Positions 34,490 to 43,122 of a stretch of 64,000 nt of DNA are shown here, piece after piece. The translations under genes were made by a program, and so were the position numbers. The notes below the pieces were generated by a model. It saw only the letters and a list, made by a program, of their open reading frames with translations. It was not told the DNA's origin and did no database searches. This DNA comes from Saccharopolyspora oryzae. Lineage in GTDB: Bacteria; Actinomycetota; Actinomycetes; Mycobacteriales; Pseudonocardiaceae. The stretch covers positions 107,892-171,891 of the forward strand of contig NZ_JAQGLA010000009.1 of assembly GCF_027853915.1 (NCBI RefSeq), given 5' to 3'. Position 1 is the first letter of the stretch, and the number at the start of each line of letters is the position of its first letter.

Positions 34490-34621
34490 CACCGCGCCGA
34501 CGGCAGTTCGCGTTCGGGCAGGACATGGCTCAGAACACCGATTCCGCAGCTTGGCGGGGTCCGGGTTCTGCTACCCGGACCATCGCGCTGCAACGCGGCT
34601 GGAGAACCTCGATGCAACTGT

Positions 34622-34637
34622 TGGCAACCTGTTGCCA
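34622..34637. promoter_or_regulatory. LacI-type operator TGGCAAC-N2-GTTGCCA, copy 2
   Basis: Same 7-bp arms as at 33169, here around CT, 32 bp upstream of the ATG of the uxaC remnant (34669) and about 370 bp upstream of the symporter gene. The spacing to the start codon equals that of copy 1, supporting a shared regulator. Confidence 0.8.
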
Positions 34638-34668
34638 TGGGTGGTCGCCGACGATGATGCTGCGGCGC

Positions 34669-34851
34669 ATGGACGGTCGTACGACATCAACTGCGCACGC
34701 GAATGCAGTGGAGGCGGCTCGGCGTCCCGCACCGCTGGATCGCTTGTTTCTGAGCGATCCGGCCCAGCGCGCGATCGCACGGCGGCTCCACGAGAGCATG
34801 CGGGACCTTCCGCTGATCATTATCCGACGATCGATGCGGAATTGCCGCTGA
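34669..34851 (+). pseudogene. uxaC: Glucuronate isomerase (uxaC) N-terminal remnant
   Basis: The frame gives LDRLFLSDPAQRAIARRLHE then SMRDLPLI, matching the N terminus of UxaC (bacterial forms continue with SPHGHVDP). Instead it runs into IRRSMRNCR-stop near 34851. Only about 30 of roughly 470 codons remain. The LacI operator just upstream marks it as the former first gene of a uronate operon. Confidence 0.6.
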
Positions 34852-35006
34852 AGACCGCCCCGCGCAGAGCAACACCCGCGTGCCCCGCTGACGCGCGATG
34901 ACCGGGAGCCGGTTCCGCCCGTTCCGACTCGCCCGAGCTGTCCCGCACAACGACGTGACTGCTGGCAGGAGCCGCCCTCGCCAGCCAGGGGAAGGGAAGT
35001 GCCGAC

Positions 35007-36497
35007 ATGCACCTGTTGGACTGGTCGGTCATAGCCGGCTACTTCGTCGTGATGGTCGTGATCGGGGTCTGGGCGCACCGCCAGGTGTCCAGCTCCGCCG
35101 ACTACTTCACCGCAGGCGGGCGGATGCCCTGGTGGCTGGCAGGCATCTCGCACCACATGTCCGGTTACAGCGCGGTGGTCTTCGTGGCCTACGCGGGGGT
35201 CGCTTACGACCAGGGCATCGTGTCCTACATCGTGTTCATGTTCCCGCTCGCGGTCGCCACCGGCATCGGCGCTTTCCTGTTCGCGCCGAAGTGGAACCGC
35301 CTGCGCGCCCGCTACGACATCGCCTCGCCGCTGGAGTACCTGGCCACCCGGTTCAACGTGCCGACGCAGCAGGTGCTGGCCTGGAGCGGGTCGCTGCTCA
35401 AGATCTTCGACGTGGCCGCGAAGTGGTCCGCGGTGGCGTTGCTGCTCGACAAGTTCGTGGGCATCCCGCTGGTGTGGGGCGTCGTGATCACGGCAGGCGT
35501 GACGCTGCTGTACTGCACCGCGGGCGGCCTTTGGGCCGACGCGCTCACCGAACTCGGCCAGTTCGTGATCCAGGGGCTCGCCGCGTTCGCCATGCTCGTT
35601 GCCGTCGGTTCCGCGTTGTCCGCGCAGGGGTTGAACTACCTGAACTTCTGGGGTGCGCTGCCCGCGGGCCACACCGACCCGACTACCAGCAAGTACCCGA
35701 TGTACTTCGTGATCGTCTACATCGTGGTCAAGACCTTCGAGTACAACGGCGGCATGTGGAACCTGGCGCAGCGCTACATCGCCACGCCCAGCCCCGCGCA
35801 AGCTCGGAACACCGCGCTGCTGTCCAGCTTCCTGTACTTGGTGTGGCCGATCGTCCTGATGCTGCCGATGTTCGCGGCGCCCTTGCTGGTGCACGTCACG
35901 AAGTCGGAGGACGTCTACGCGCAGATGGCCCTGGACTTCCTGCCCGCGGGTCTGCTGGGGCTGGTCCTGGTCGGCGTGTTCTCGCACACGATGGCCATGG
36001 CCGCCTCAGACGCCAACGCCATCTCCGCGGTCATCACGCGCGACGTGCTGCCCAACGTTTGGAAGCGCTTCAAGAGCTTCACGGACGCGGAGGCGCTGCG
36101 CACCGGGCGCTACCTCACCGTGGTCTTCGTGCTGTTGAGCGTCGTCGTCGCGATCAACGCGGAGAACCTGGGCGGGGTGCTGTCGATCATCGTGACCTGG
36201 GTGGGTGCGCTGATCGGACCGATCTCCATCCCGATGATGCTGGGCATGCTGCGCCCGTTCCGGCACATCGGCCCGACCGCGGCGCTGATCTCGTGGGGTG
36301 GCGGAATCATCTCGTACGCGCTGACGAAGTACGTGTGGCACCTCAACGACGCGATCACCGTGGTCACCCCGGTCCTCGTGTCGCTCGCCCTGTTCATCGG
36401 CGTCGGCGCCCTCCGCCGGGACGCACCCGCAGCAGCCGAAGAGATCACCGAGTCGCTGGCCCGCGACGACAACTCCGCACCAGCAGCGAGGACCTGA
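35007..36497 (+). CDS. Sodium:solute symporter family transporter (sugar/uronate-type)
   Basis: 496 aa, about 13 helices. SSS features: SSADYFTAGGRMPWWLAGISHHMSGYSAVVFVAYAG, ASPLEYLATRFNVPTQQVLAW, VLLYCTAGGLWADALTELGQFVIQG-type segment, and the sodium-site helix VFSHTMAMAASDANAISAVITRD. GGAAGGGAAG precedes the ATG. Sequence style is that of SGLT-like sugar or uronate carriers. It follows the uxaC remnant and the second LacI operator, so it is probably the surviving transporter of that operon; control by the aromatic island is less likely because the next gene has its own operator. Confidence 0.82.
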   Translation: MHLLDWSVIAGYFVVMVVIGVWAHRQVSSSADYFTAGGRMPWWLAGISHHMSGYSAVVFVAYAGVAYDQGIVSYIVFMFPLAVATGIGAFLFAPKWNRLRARYDIASPLEYLATRFNVPTQQVLAWSGSLLKIFDVAAKWSAVALLLDKFVGIPLVWGVVITAGVTLLYCTAGGLWADALTELGQFVIQGLAAFAMLVAVGSALSAQGLNYLNFWGALPAGHTDPTTSKYPMYFVIVYIVVKTFEYNGGMWNLAQRYIATPSPAQARNTALLSSFLYLVWPIVLMLPMFAAPLLVHVTKSEDVYAQMALDFLPAGLLGLVLVGVFSHTMAMAASDANAISAVITRDVLPNVWKRFKSFTDAEALRTGRYLTVVFVLLSVVVAINAENLGGVLSIIVTWVGALIGPISIPMMLGMLRPFRHIGPTAALISWGGGIISYALTKYVWHLNDAITVVTPVLVSLALFIGVGALRRDAPAAAEEITESLARDDNSAPAART

Positions 36498-36539
36498 ACC
36501 GGAAGCGCCGCCGAGGCGATCGCGCAGTGACGGCCATTC

Positions 36540-36552
36540 CGACACCGTGTCG
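36540..36552. promoter_or_regulatory. CGACAC-C-GTGTCG palindrome upstream of the aldehyde dehydrogenase gene
   Basis: Perfect 6-bp arms around one base, 107 bp upstream of the start at 36659. Near-identical sites occur at 38120, 38140 and 54094, all upstream of genes of the aromatic island. Confidence 0.75.
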
Positions 36553-36658
36553 AGCCGCCAGCGCCGGATTTGCTTCGCTGAGCCCATGAAGCGAAGACCT
36601 GCCCCGACCTAGCATCGCGCTGATCTCCGCAACCGCAACAGGATTGGCAGGGACGGCG

Positions 36659-38107
36659 ATGGCCCGGTGGGACCTGGACGAAGCAGACGGGCGCATCTAC
36701 TCCGGCGGCTGGCGGGGCGGCGGCGGAGGCACGGTGCCGGTCGTCTCGCCCGGAGATGGCGGGTTGGTGGGGCTGGCCGGGATCGCCGACGAGCACGACG
36801 TGGAGCGGGCCGGTGCGGCTGCGGTGGCGGCGCAGGCCGAGTGGAACTGTGCGTCGTACCGCATCCGCGCCGACGTCCTCATGCGCGCCGCGGACGCGCT
36901 GCGCGACATCCGCGCCGACGTCGAGAACCTGCTCGTGCGCGAGAGCGGCTCGCTGCCTGCGAAGGCTAAGCACGAGGTCGACAAGGCCATCGATGAACTG
37001 GTCGGCGCAGCCGGTCTGGTCACGATGTCGCAGGGCGACCTCCTTCCGGTGGAAGATCCGGCGACGCTGGGCCTGGCCCGGCGGATCCCGGTCGGCGTCG
37101 TCGGTGTGATCGCTCCGTGGAACGCACCGCTGATGCTGGCCATGCGCTCGGTGGCCCCCGCGATCGCGCTCGGCAACGCCGTGCTCGTCAAGCCGGATGT
37201 GAAGACCGCTTTCTCCGGCGGTGCGGTGATCGCCCACGTCTTCGAGCGCGCCGGACTGCCCGAAGGCGTCCTGCACGTGTTGCCCGGCGGTGTCGGAACG
37301 GGTGAGGCCGTGGTGCGTTCGCCGCACACGGCCGCGATTTCGTTCACCGGTTCGTCGGCCGCGGGCAGGCGGGTCGGTGCGGTCGCGGGCGGCCTGCTCA
37401 AGCGGGTGGTGCTCGAACTCGGCGGGAACAACGCGTTCATCGTCATGGCGGACGCCGATCTCGACCGCGCTGTGGTCGGCGGCGCCGGGGGTTCCTTCCG
37501 GCACCAGGGGCAGATCTGCATGGCAACCGGACGGCATCTCGTGCACGAGAGCATCGCCGACGAATACGTCGAACGGCTCAGCGCAGCTGCGGGTGAGCTG
37601 CGCCTCGGCGACCCTCGGGCACCTGGGACGACGCTCGGTCCGCTGATCACGGCCGGGCAGGCCGAGCACGTGCACGGAATCGTCGAGGCGTCGATCGCCG
37701 GTGGCGCCCGGGTCGTGTGCGGCGCCGCGCACGAGGGCGCGTTCTACCAACCAACCGTGCTAGACGGCGTGACCGCTGACAACGCGGCATTCCTGAGCGA
37801 GATCTTCGGTCCGGTAGCCCCGGTCACCCGCTTCTCGACGGAAGCGGAAGCGCTCGCGCTGGCCAACGCGACCGATCACGGCCTCTCCGCAGCGATCCAC
37901 AGCCGCGACATCGGACGCGCCCTCGGCTTCGCCGCGCGCTTGCGAGCCGGGATGATCGCCCTCAACGGCCAGACCATCTACGACGCCGCCCACATCCCGA
38001 TGGGCGGGCTCGGCACGTCCGGCAACGGCGGACGGCACGGCGGCCGTTGGAACCTCGACGAGTTCACCTGCTGGCAGTGGGTGACGGTTCCGACGATCCA
38101 GGACTGA
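36659..38107 (+). CDS. Aldehyde dehydrogenase (benzaldehyde dehydrogenase-like)
   Basis: 482 aa. NAD-binding and catalytic motifs are complete: GVIAPWNAPLMLAMRS, FTGSSAAGRRVG, the general base LELGGNN, the nucleophile GQICMATGRHL and EIFGPVAPVTRF. It lacks the long insertions of succinate-semialdehyde types and resembles aromatic aldehyde dehydrogenases. I use the ATG at 36659 (AGGGA 7 nt upstream); a TTG 15 nt earlier is possible. It probably oxidises an aromatic aldehyde to the acid that enters hydroxylation and ring cleavage. Own promoter with the GACAC palindrome. Confidence 0.88.
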   Translation: MARWDLDEADGRIYSGGWRGGGGGTVPVVSPGDGGLVGLAGIADEHDVERAGAAAVAAQAEWNCASYRIRADVLMRAADALRDIRADVENLLVRESGSLPAKAKHEVDKAIDELVGAAGLVTMSQGDLLPVEDPATLGLARRIPVGVVGVIAPWNAPLMLAMRSVAPAIALGNAVLVKPDVKTAFSGGAVIAHVFERAGLPEGVLHVLPGGVGTGEAVVRSPHTAAISFTGSSAAGRRVGAVAGGLLKRVVLELGGNNAFIVMADADLDRAVVGGAGGSFRHQGQICMATGRHLVHESIADEYVERLSAAAGELRLGDPRAPGTTLGPLITAGQAEHVHGIVEASIAGGARVVCGAAHEGAFYQPTVLDGVTADNAAFLSEIFGPVAPVTRFSTEAEALALANATDHGLSAAIHSRDIGRALGFAARLRAGMIALNGQTIYDAAHIPMGGLGTSGNGGRHGGRWNLDEFTCWQWVTVPTIQD

Positions 38108-38119
38108 GCCCAGCGTTTC

Positions 38120-38152
38120 CGACACCGCGTCGCACCTTCCTACACCGTGTCG
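38120..38152. promoter_or_regulatory. Two GACACCGTGTC-type operators, 20 bp apart
   Basis: Site A CGACAC-C-GCGTCG (38120-38132) and site B CTACAC-C-GTGTCG (38140-38152), each with one mismatch to the palindrome at 36540 and 54094. The centres are exactly 20 bp apart, i.e. about two helical turns, which favours cooperative binding. They precede the hydroxylase gene at 38267. Confidence 0.72.
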
Positions 38153-38266
38153 GACAAGTGCGGAGGAGATTCCCGCAGCGGCCCGATTCCGCGGCGGAGC
38201 AGGTTCCGTAGCTTCGAATCGTCGCCCGGTGCGGGCCCGCCAAGACGGACGAAGGAGTCGGAGTAC

Positions 38267-39727
38267 ATGGACATTTCCAGTGCTGCTGGGGCGCTGACCG
38301 GCGAGCAGTACAAGCGGAGCCTCGACGACGGCCGCGAGGTCTGGCTCGACGGGAAGCGCATCGAGAACGTCGCGGAGCACCCGGCGCTGCAACCGGCCGT
38401 CGACGAGTTCGCCCGCTTGCTCGACCTGCGTTTCGCCACCCCCGAAGCGCGGCAGGCGACGCTGTTCAAGTCGGACGAGACCGGTAATGAGGTCAGCTAC
38501 GCCTTTTCGCTGCCGAAGACCCGGGAGGAGCTGCGCGCCAAGTTCGCCGCATCGGAGTGGTGGATGCGCGAAAGCCTCGGGCAGCTCGGTCGTTCGCCCG
38601 ACTTCATGTCGAACGTGGTCGCGGGTCTCGCCGATTACGCCGACGAGCTCGAACGCAACCGCCAGGGGTTCGGGGAGAACGCCCGGAACTACCGCCGCTT
38701 CGCCATGGAGAACGACCTCGTGCTGACGCACGCACTCGGCGATCCGCAGATCGACCGCAGCGCCAGCCCGCTCGACGACCCGGATCTCGCACTGCGCGTC
38801 GTGGAGGAGCGTGAAGACGGAGTGGTCCTGCGCGGGGCCAAGCAACTCGCCACGCTCGCCCCGTTCTCCCACGAGGTCCTGGTGTACCTGAACGGTGTCA
38901 CGGCCGCACGCGGTGCGGAGGACTTCGTCATCTGGTTCGCCCTGCCGATGAACGCGCCGGGACTGAAGATCCTGTTGCGCGAACCGCTCGGTGCACCGCA
39001 GAGCGGACACGCGCACCCGCTCGGGAACCGGTACGACGAGCAGGACGCGATGCTGTTCTTCGACGACGTTTTCCTGCCCCGCGAACGCATCTTCCTCCTC
39101 GGTGACTCCCTGCGCGCGCTCAAGGGCCTGAGCCGGATCAACGTCTGGAGCCTGCAGAGCACGCACATCCGCTTTCTCGCCCGGATGAAGTTCTTCACCT
39201 CGGTCGCGAAGAAGCTCGCCCATTCCATCGGCGTCGACACCTTCCGCGGCATCCAGGAACAGCTCGGCGAACTCATCTCCTACGTCCAGACGCTCGAACT
39301 CGCGATCAAGGGCGCCGAGGCCGACGTCACCACGACCCCGGCCGGGCACCTCGCCCCGACCAACAGCAACGGCGTGGGTTTCTGGTCGGCCGACATCTCG
39401 GCGCGCATGGTGCAGATCCTGCGCCAGATCGCCGCCTCCGGACTGATCATGCAGCCCACGGAAGCCGATCTCGCGAACCCCGAACTGCGCCCGTTCCTGG
39501 ACCTCTACATGCGCGGCCACGACATCGGCGCCGCCGAGAAGGCGCGGCTGTTCCGGCTCGGCTGGGAACTCGCCGGCTCGAGCTTCGGCATGCGCCAGGA
39601 ACTCTACGAGTACCTGCACCGGGGCGACCCCGGCGCGGGCCGCACGCGGCTGCTGCGCTTCTACGACACGTCGGCGACGGACGCGCGGGTCGACGAACTC
39701 ATCAGCAAACCGCTCACGAGTGCCTGA
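38267..39727 (+). CDS. 4-hydroxyphenylacetate 3-hydroxylase (HpaB)-family flavin monooxygenase
   Basis: 486 aa. HpaB family features: LTGEQYKRSLDDGREVWLDGKRIENVAEHPALQP, an acyl-CoA-dehydrogenase-like fold, ENDLVLTHALGDPQIDRS, GVVLRGAKQLATLAPFSHEVLV and FFDDVFLPRERIFL. These two-component enzymes hydroxylate phenols using reduced flavin from a separate reductase, here most likely the gene at 43774. It opens the run of closely spaced genes that ends at 46411. AAGGAG lies 9 nt before the ATG. The exact phenol is not deducible. Confidence 0.85.
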   Translation: MDISSAAGALTGEQYKRSLDDGREVWLDGKRIENVAEHPALQPAVDEFARLLDLRFATPEARQATLFKSDETGNEVSYAFSLPKTREELRAKFAASEWWMRESLGQLGRSPDFMSNVVAGLADYADELERNRQGFGENARNYRRFAMENDLVLTHALGDPQIDRSASPLDDPDLALRVVEEREDGVVLRGAKQLATLAPFSHEVLVYLNGVTAARGAEDFVIWFALPMNAPGLKILLREPLGAPQSGHAHPLGNRYDEQDAMLFFDDVFLPRERIFLLGDSLRALKGLSRINVWSLQSTHIRFLARMKFFTSVAKKLAHSIGVDTFRGIQEQLGELISYVQTLELAIKGAEADVTTTPAGHLAPTNSNGVGFWSADISARMVQILRQIAASGLIMQPTEADLANPELRPFLDLYMRGHDIGAAEKARLFRLGWELAGSSFGMRQELYEYLHRGDPGAGRTRLLRFYDTSATDARVDELISKPLTSA

Positions 39728-39757
39728 GACATCCGAACAGACGCAGAGGAGCGTTCC

Positions 39758-40759
39758 GTGATCATCGACGTCCACGGCCACATGTCCGCGCCGGACGCCT
39801 TCTACGCCTGGAAGGCCTCGCTGCTCTCGCACCGCGGCGCGCACGGCAGCAAACCACCGGCCATCAGCGACGACGCGCTCGTCGCCGCTTACCACCACCC
39901 GCATCCGAGCTTCGGCGACATCTCGCACCTCGCGCACCTCGACGGCGCCGGCATCGACCTGCAGATGATCTCGCCCCGGCCGTTCCAGATGATGCACAGC
40001 GAACGGCCTGCCAAGCTCGTGCAGTGGTTCACCGAGGAGACGAACAACCTCATCCACCGCGCGACCGAGCTGTTCCCCGGCCGGTTCAAGGGCGTCGCGG
40101 GACTCCCGCAAAGCCCGGACCTGACGCCACGCGAGTGGACCGCCGAGTTGCGCCGCGCGGTGACCGAACTCGGCTTCGTCGGCGCGATGCTCAACACCGA
40201 TCCGCACGAGGGGACGGAAACCCCGTTGGCGCTGGGCGACCGGTACTGGTACCCGGTGTACGAGGTCCTGTGCGAACTCGACGTGCCGGTCCTGCTGCAC
40301 GCGGCCGGGTGCAAGCCACCGGCCCGCGAGCCGTACAGCCTGCACTTCATCCAGGAAGAGACCGTAGCGGTGTGGAGCCTGGTCAACTCGAGCGTCCTCA
40401 AGGACTTCCCGGAGCTGAAGGTGATCGTCTCGCACGGCGGGGGAGCGATCCCGTACCAGGTGGGCCGCTTCCTCCCGTCGGTCGTGCGGACGGGGGTGTC
40501 CTACTTGGACAAACTCCGCCGGTTGCACTTCGACTCCTGCCTGTACACCCGGGGCAGCCTGGAGCTGCTCATGGAGGTCGTCGGCACCGACCGGGTGCTG
40601 TTCGGGTCGGAGAAACCGGGGACCGGTTCGCAGATCGACCCGGAGACCGGCCGCTGGTTCGACGACATCCACCTGCTCATCGACGACATCGACTGGCTCG
40701 ACGACAAGCGTCGCGCCGACGTCCTCGAGAACAACGCACGCGCGCTCTTCCGGCTGTGA
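39758..40759 (+). CDS. Amidohydrolase-family protein, 4-oxalomesaconate hydratase (LigJ)-like
   Basis: 333 aa from GTG with GAGGAG upstream. Metal ligands MIIDVHGH (N terminus) and VIVSHGGGAIPYQVGRF. The C-terminal part, with HFDSCLYTRGSLELLMEVVGTDRVLFGSEKPG and DPETGRWFDD, closely follows the LigJ/OMA-hydratase pattern; ACMS-decarboxylase-like proteins are the alternative. LigJ hydrates 4-oxalomesaconate to 4-carboxy-4-hydroxy-2-oxoadipate in protocatechuate/gallate 4,5-cleavage. The neighbours (LigB-like dioxygenase, RraA-like aldolases) are the enzymes expected before and after that step. Confidence 0.75.
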   Translation: MIIDVHGHMSAPDAFYAWKASLLSHRGAHGSKPPAISDDALVAAYHHPHPSFGDISHLAHLDGAGIDLQMISPRPFQMMHSERPAKLVQWFTEETNNLIHRATELFPGRFKGVAGLPQSPDLTPREWTAELRRAVTELGFVGAMLNTDPHEGTETPLALGDRYWYPVYEVLCELDVPVLLHAAGCKPPAREPYSLHFIQEETVAVWSLVNSSVLKDFPELKVIVSHGGGAIPYQVGRFLPSVVRTGVSYLDKLRRLHFDSCLYTRGSLELLMEVVGTDRVLFGSEKPGTGSQIDPETGRWFDDIHLLIDDIDWLDDKRRADVLENNARALFRL

Positions 40760-40781
40760 GCGGCGAGAAGGAGGAACGGTC

Positions 40782-41798
40782 ATGACCGAGATCGTCGCCG
40801 GGTTCGGCACCTCGCACGGACCGCAGCTCAAAGCCCCGCCGCCGGAAGCCTGGGAGACGAGGGGGAAGGCCGACCGGCGCAGCGAGGGGTTGAAGTTCCG
40901 CGGCGGGACGTACACCTACGAGGAACTGCGCGAGCTGCGCGAGGATTTCTCGCACGAGATCACCCCCGAGGTGATGCGGCGGCGCTGGGACAGCTGCCAG
41001 CAGTCGATGGACCGGCTCGCGGACTTCGTCCACGCGCAGGACGTGGACGTCCTCGTCATCGTCTCCAGCGACCACAAGGAGACCTACGGGGACGAATGGC
41101 TGGCGCCGTTCTCGGTGTACTGGGGCGACGAGGTCGCGCACGTGCCGTTCACGCAGGAGCAGCTCGACGCGATGGCTCCCGGCCTCGCCGAGGCCGCGGC
41201 CGGCGACGTCCCGGACCGCACGATCATGCGGCCCACGCATCGCGAACTCGGCAAGCACATCATCCAGTCCACCCAGGCCGAGGACTTCGACACCGGGGCT
41301 ACCGAGGTCATCCCGGCCGGCCGGTACGGGAACCACACGATCCCGCACGGGTTCGGCTTCATCTACCAGCGGTTCCTCGGCCAGGAGTCGACGGTGCCGA
41401 TGGTGCCGATCTTCATCAACACCTTCTGGGAACCGAATCCGCCGGGGGCCAAGCGCTGCTACGACTTCGGCCGCGCCGTCGGCCGGGCGATCAGGTCGTT
41501 CCCCGGCGATCTGCGCGTCGGCGTGGTCGCTTCGGGCGGGCTCAGCCACTTCGTGATCGACGAGAAGCTGGACCAGGAGTTCATCCAGGCGCTGCGGGAC
41601 CACGACGCCGGCTACCTGTCGGTGGTCCCGGCCGCCGAGATGCGGTCCGGCGCGTCGGAGCTGCGCAACTGGATCGCGGTGGCCGGGATCGCCGATGAGG
41701 CCGGCCTCGACGTGACGAGCGCCGATTACGTGCCGTGCTACCGCACGGAAGCGGGCACCGGCAACGCGATGTGCTTCCTCACCTGGGAACGGAAGTGA
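40782..41798 (+). CDS. Class III extradiol ring-cleavage dioxygenase (LigB-like)
   Basis: 338 aa. The LigB fold is recognisable from FGTSHGPQL (first iron His), VIVSSDHKETYGD, the HTIPHGFGFIYQRF region, MVPIFINTFW and the catalytic-His segment VASGGLSHFVIDEKLDQEFI. These Fe(II) enzymes open catechol-type rings next to a hydroxyl. The protein has the beta (catalytic) domain only; no LigA-type alpha subunit is adjacent. Placed 22 bp after the LigJ-like gene and 2 bp before the first RraA-like gene, it is probably the ring-opening enzyme of the pathway. Confidence 0.85.
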   Translation: MTEIVAGFGTSHGPQLKAPPPEAWETRGKADRRSEGLKFRGGTYTYEELRELREDFSHEITPEVMRRRWDSCQQSMDRLADFVHAQDVDVLVIVSSDHKETYGDEWLAPFSVYWGDEVAHVPFTQEQLDAMAPGLAEAAAGDVPDRTIMRPTHRELGKHIIQSTQAEDFDTGATEVIPAGRYGNHTIPHGFGFIYQRFLGQESTVPMVPIFINTFWEPNPPGAKRCYDFGRAVGRAIRSFPGDLRVGVVASGGLSHFVIDEKLDQEFIQALRDHDAGYLSVVPAAEMRSGASELRNWIAVAGIADEAGLDVTSADYVPCYRTEAGTGNAMCFLTWERK

Positions 41799-41800
41799 TC

Positions 41801-42469
41801 ATGTCTCCCGAAGAGATCGTCGCCGCGCTGCGCGGACTCGACAGCTGTGCGGTTTCCGACGCGCTGGACACCCTCGGACTGCCCGGCGCGGTCACCGCGC
41901 TGACCCCGATGTGGCCCGCGGGCGCGGTCCTGGCCGGCCGTGTGCGCACCGTCACCGCGGCTCCCAAAGCGACGGACGGACCCGCGACCCACATCGCGTC
42001 GCCGCTCGTGGCGACCACCGAGCCCGGCGACGTCGTGGTGATCGACAACCACGGCCGCACCGATGTGTCCTGCTGGGGCGGCCTGCTAGCCGAGGCTGCG
42101 GTGCGGCGCGGGGTGGCAGGCGTCATCGTCGACGGCGCCTGCCGCGACGTTCAGGAGAGCGAAGCGCTCGCGCTCCCGGTCTTCGCGCGGACGGCCGTTC
42201 CGGTCAGCGCGCGGGGCCGCATCGTGCAGGAAGCCATGGACGAGCGGATCCAGGTGGCCGGTGTCTCGGTAGCAGCGCACGACTACGTGATCGCCGACGT
42301 CAACGGTGTGGTCTTCATCGCCGCCGGTGACGCCGAACGCGTCAGCGGCCTCGCGCAGCGCATCGCGGAACGCGAAGCGCGGATGGCCGAGGCCGTCCGC
42401 TCGGGCCGCGACGTGCGAGAAGTCATGCACGATTCCCAATTCCCCACAGTCACCGCGGAGCAGCGCTGA
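41801..42469 (+). CDS. RraA/LigK-like aldolase, first of three tandem paralogues
   Basis: 222 aa. RraA-fold marks: SCAVSDALDTLG, GDVVVIDNHGRTDVSCWGGLLAEAA and the GVIVDGACRDVQE motif with the Arg-Asp used by class II pyruvate aldolases (HMG/CHA aldolase). AIP-type C-terminal half GVSVAAHDYVIADVNGVVFI. The predicted reaction is cleavage of 4-carboxy-4-hydroxy-2-oxoadipate or a close analogue to pyruvate plus an oxoacid, and possibly oxaloacetate decarboxylation. Its stop overlaps the next start (TGATG). Confidence 0.8.
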   Translation: MSPEEIVAALRGLDSCAVSDALDTLGLPGAVTALTPMWPAGAVLAGRVRTVTAAPKATDGPATHIASPLVATTEPGDVVVIDNHGRTDVSCWGGLLAEAAVRRGVAGVIVDGACRDVQESEALALPVFARTAVPVSARGRIVQEAMDERIQVAGVSVAAHDYVIADVNGVVFIAAGDAERVSGLAQRIAEREARMAEAVRSGRDVREVMHDSQFPTVTAEQR

Positions 42470-43122
42470 TGTCCGATCCCATCCTCGACAGGTGCGCGGT
42501 GCTCGGCACCGCGACGGTCTCCGACGCCCTCGACAAGCTCAAGCGCCCGGGCAGCCTGCTCGGGCTGGCTCCGCTGTCGGACGGCCAGCGCATGATCGGC
42601 CGCGCGTTCACCGTGCGGTACGTGAGCGCGCAGGTCCCCGCAGGCACCGTGGGCGACTTCATCGACCAGGTCGAGCGCGGGCAGGTGATCGTGCTCGACA
42701 ACGACGGCCGACTCGATTGCACCGTGTGGGGCGACATCCTCACCGCGGTGGCGCACCAGCGCGGCATTTCGGGCACGGTGATCGAAGGCGTCTGCCGAGA
42801 CACGCACCGGGCGCTGTCCATCGGTTACCCGATCTACAGCCGCGGCCGCTTCATGCGCACCGGCAAGGACCGGGTCGAGGTGGCCGAAGAACGCGGACCG
42901 GTGACCATCGGCGGTGTGACCGTCCGGCACGGCGACCTCCTGCTCGGCGACTCCGACGGCGTCGTGGCGATCCCGCGGGACTGCGAGGAACAGGTGCTCG
43001 AGACCGCCGAGATGATCCACGCGCGCGAAGAAGCGATCCTCGCCGCTGCCCTCGGCGGCGCGACGATCGCCGAAGCCCGCGCGAAGTACGGCTACCACGA
43101 TCTGCAGCGGGCGGACTCATGA
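42469..43122 (+). CDS. RraA/LigK-like aldolase, second paralogue
   Basis: 217 aa. Same fold: TATVSDALDKLKRPGSLLG, GQVIVLDNDGRLDCTVWGDILTAVA and GTVIEGVCRDTHRAL; the Arg-Asp pair is kept but the usual Asp-Gly before it is Glu-Gly. C-terminal VTIGGVTVRHGDLLLGDSDGVVAI. The three paralogues differ considerably from each other, so they probably act on different substrates or form mixed hexamers. Overlaps both neighbours. Confidence 0.8.
   Translation: MSDPILDRCAVLGTATVSDALDKLKRPGSLLGLAPLSDGQRMIGRAFTVRYVSAQVPAGTVGDFIDQVERGQVIVLDNDGRLDCTVWGDILTAVAHQRGISGTVIEGVCRDTHRALSIGYPIYSRGRFMRTGKDRVEVAEERGPVTIGGVTVRHGDLLLGDSDGVVAIPRDCEEQVLETAEMIHAREEAILAAALGGATIAEARAKYGYHDLQRADS

Noticed and set aside
34490..34621. 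Further coding remnant between the GH3 and uxaC fragments
   Set aside because: Several short open frames exist but none shows convincing family motifs, so nothing is annotated there.
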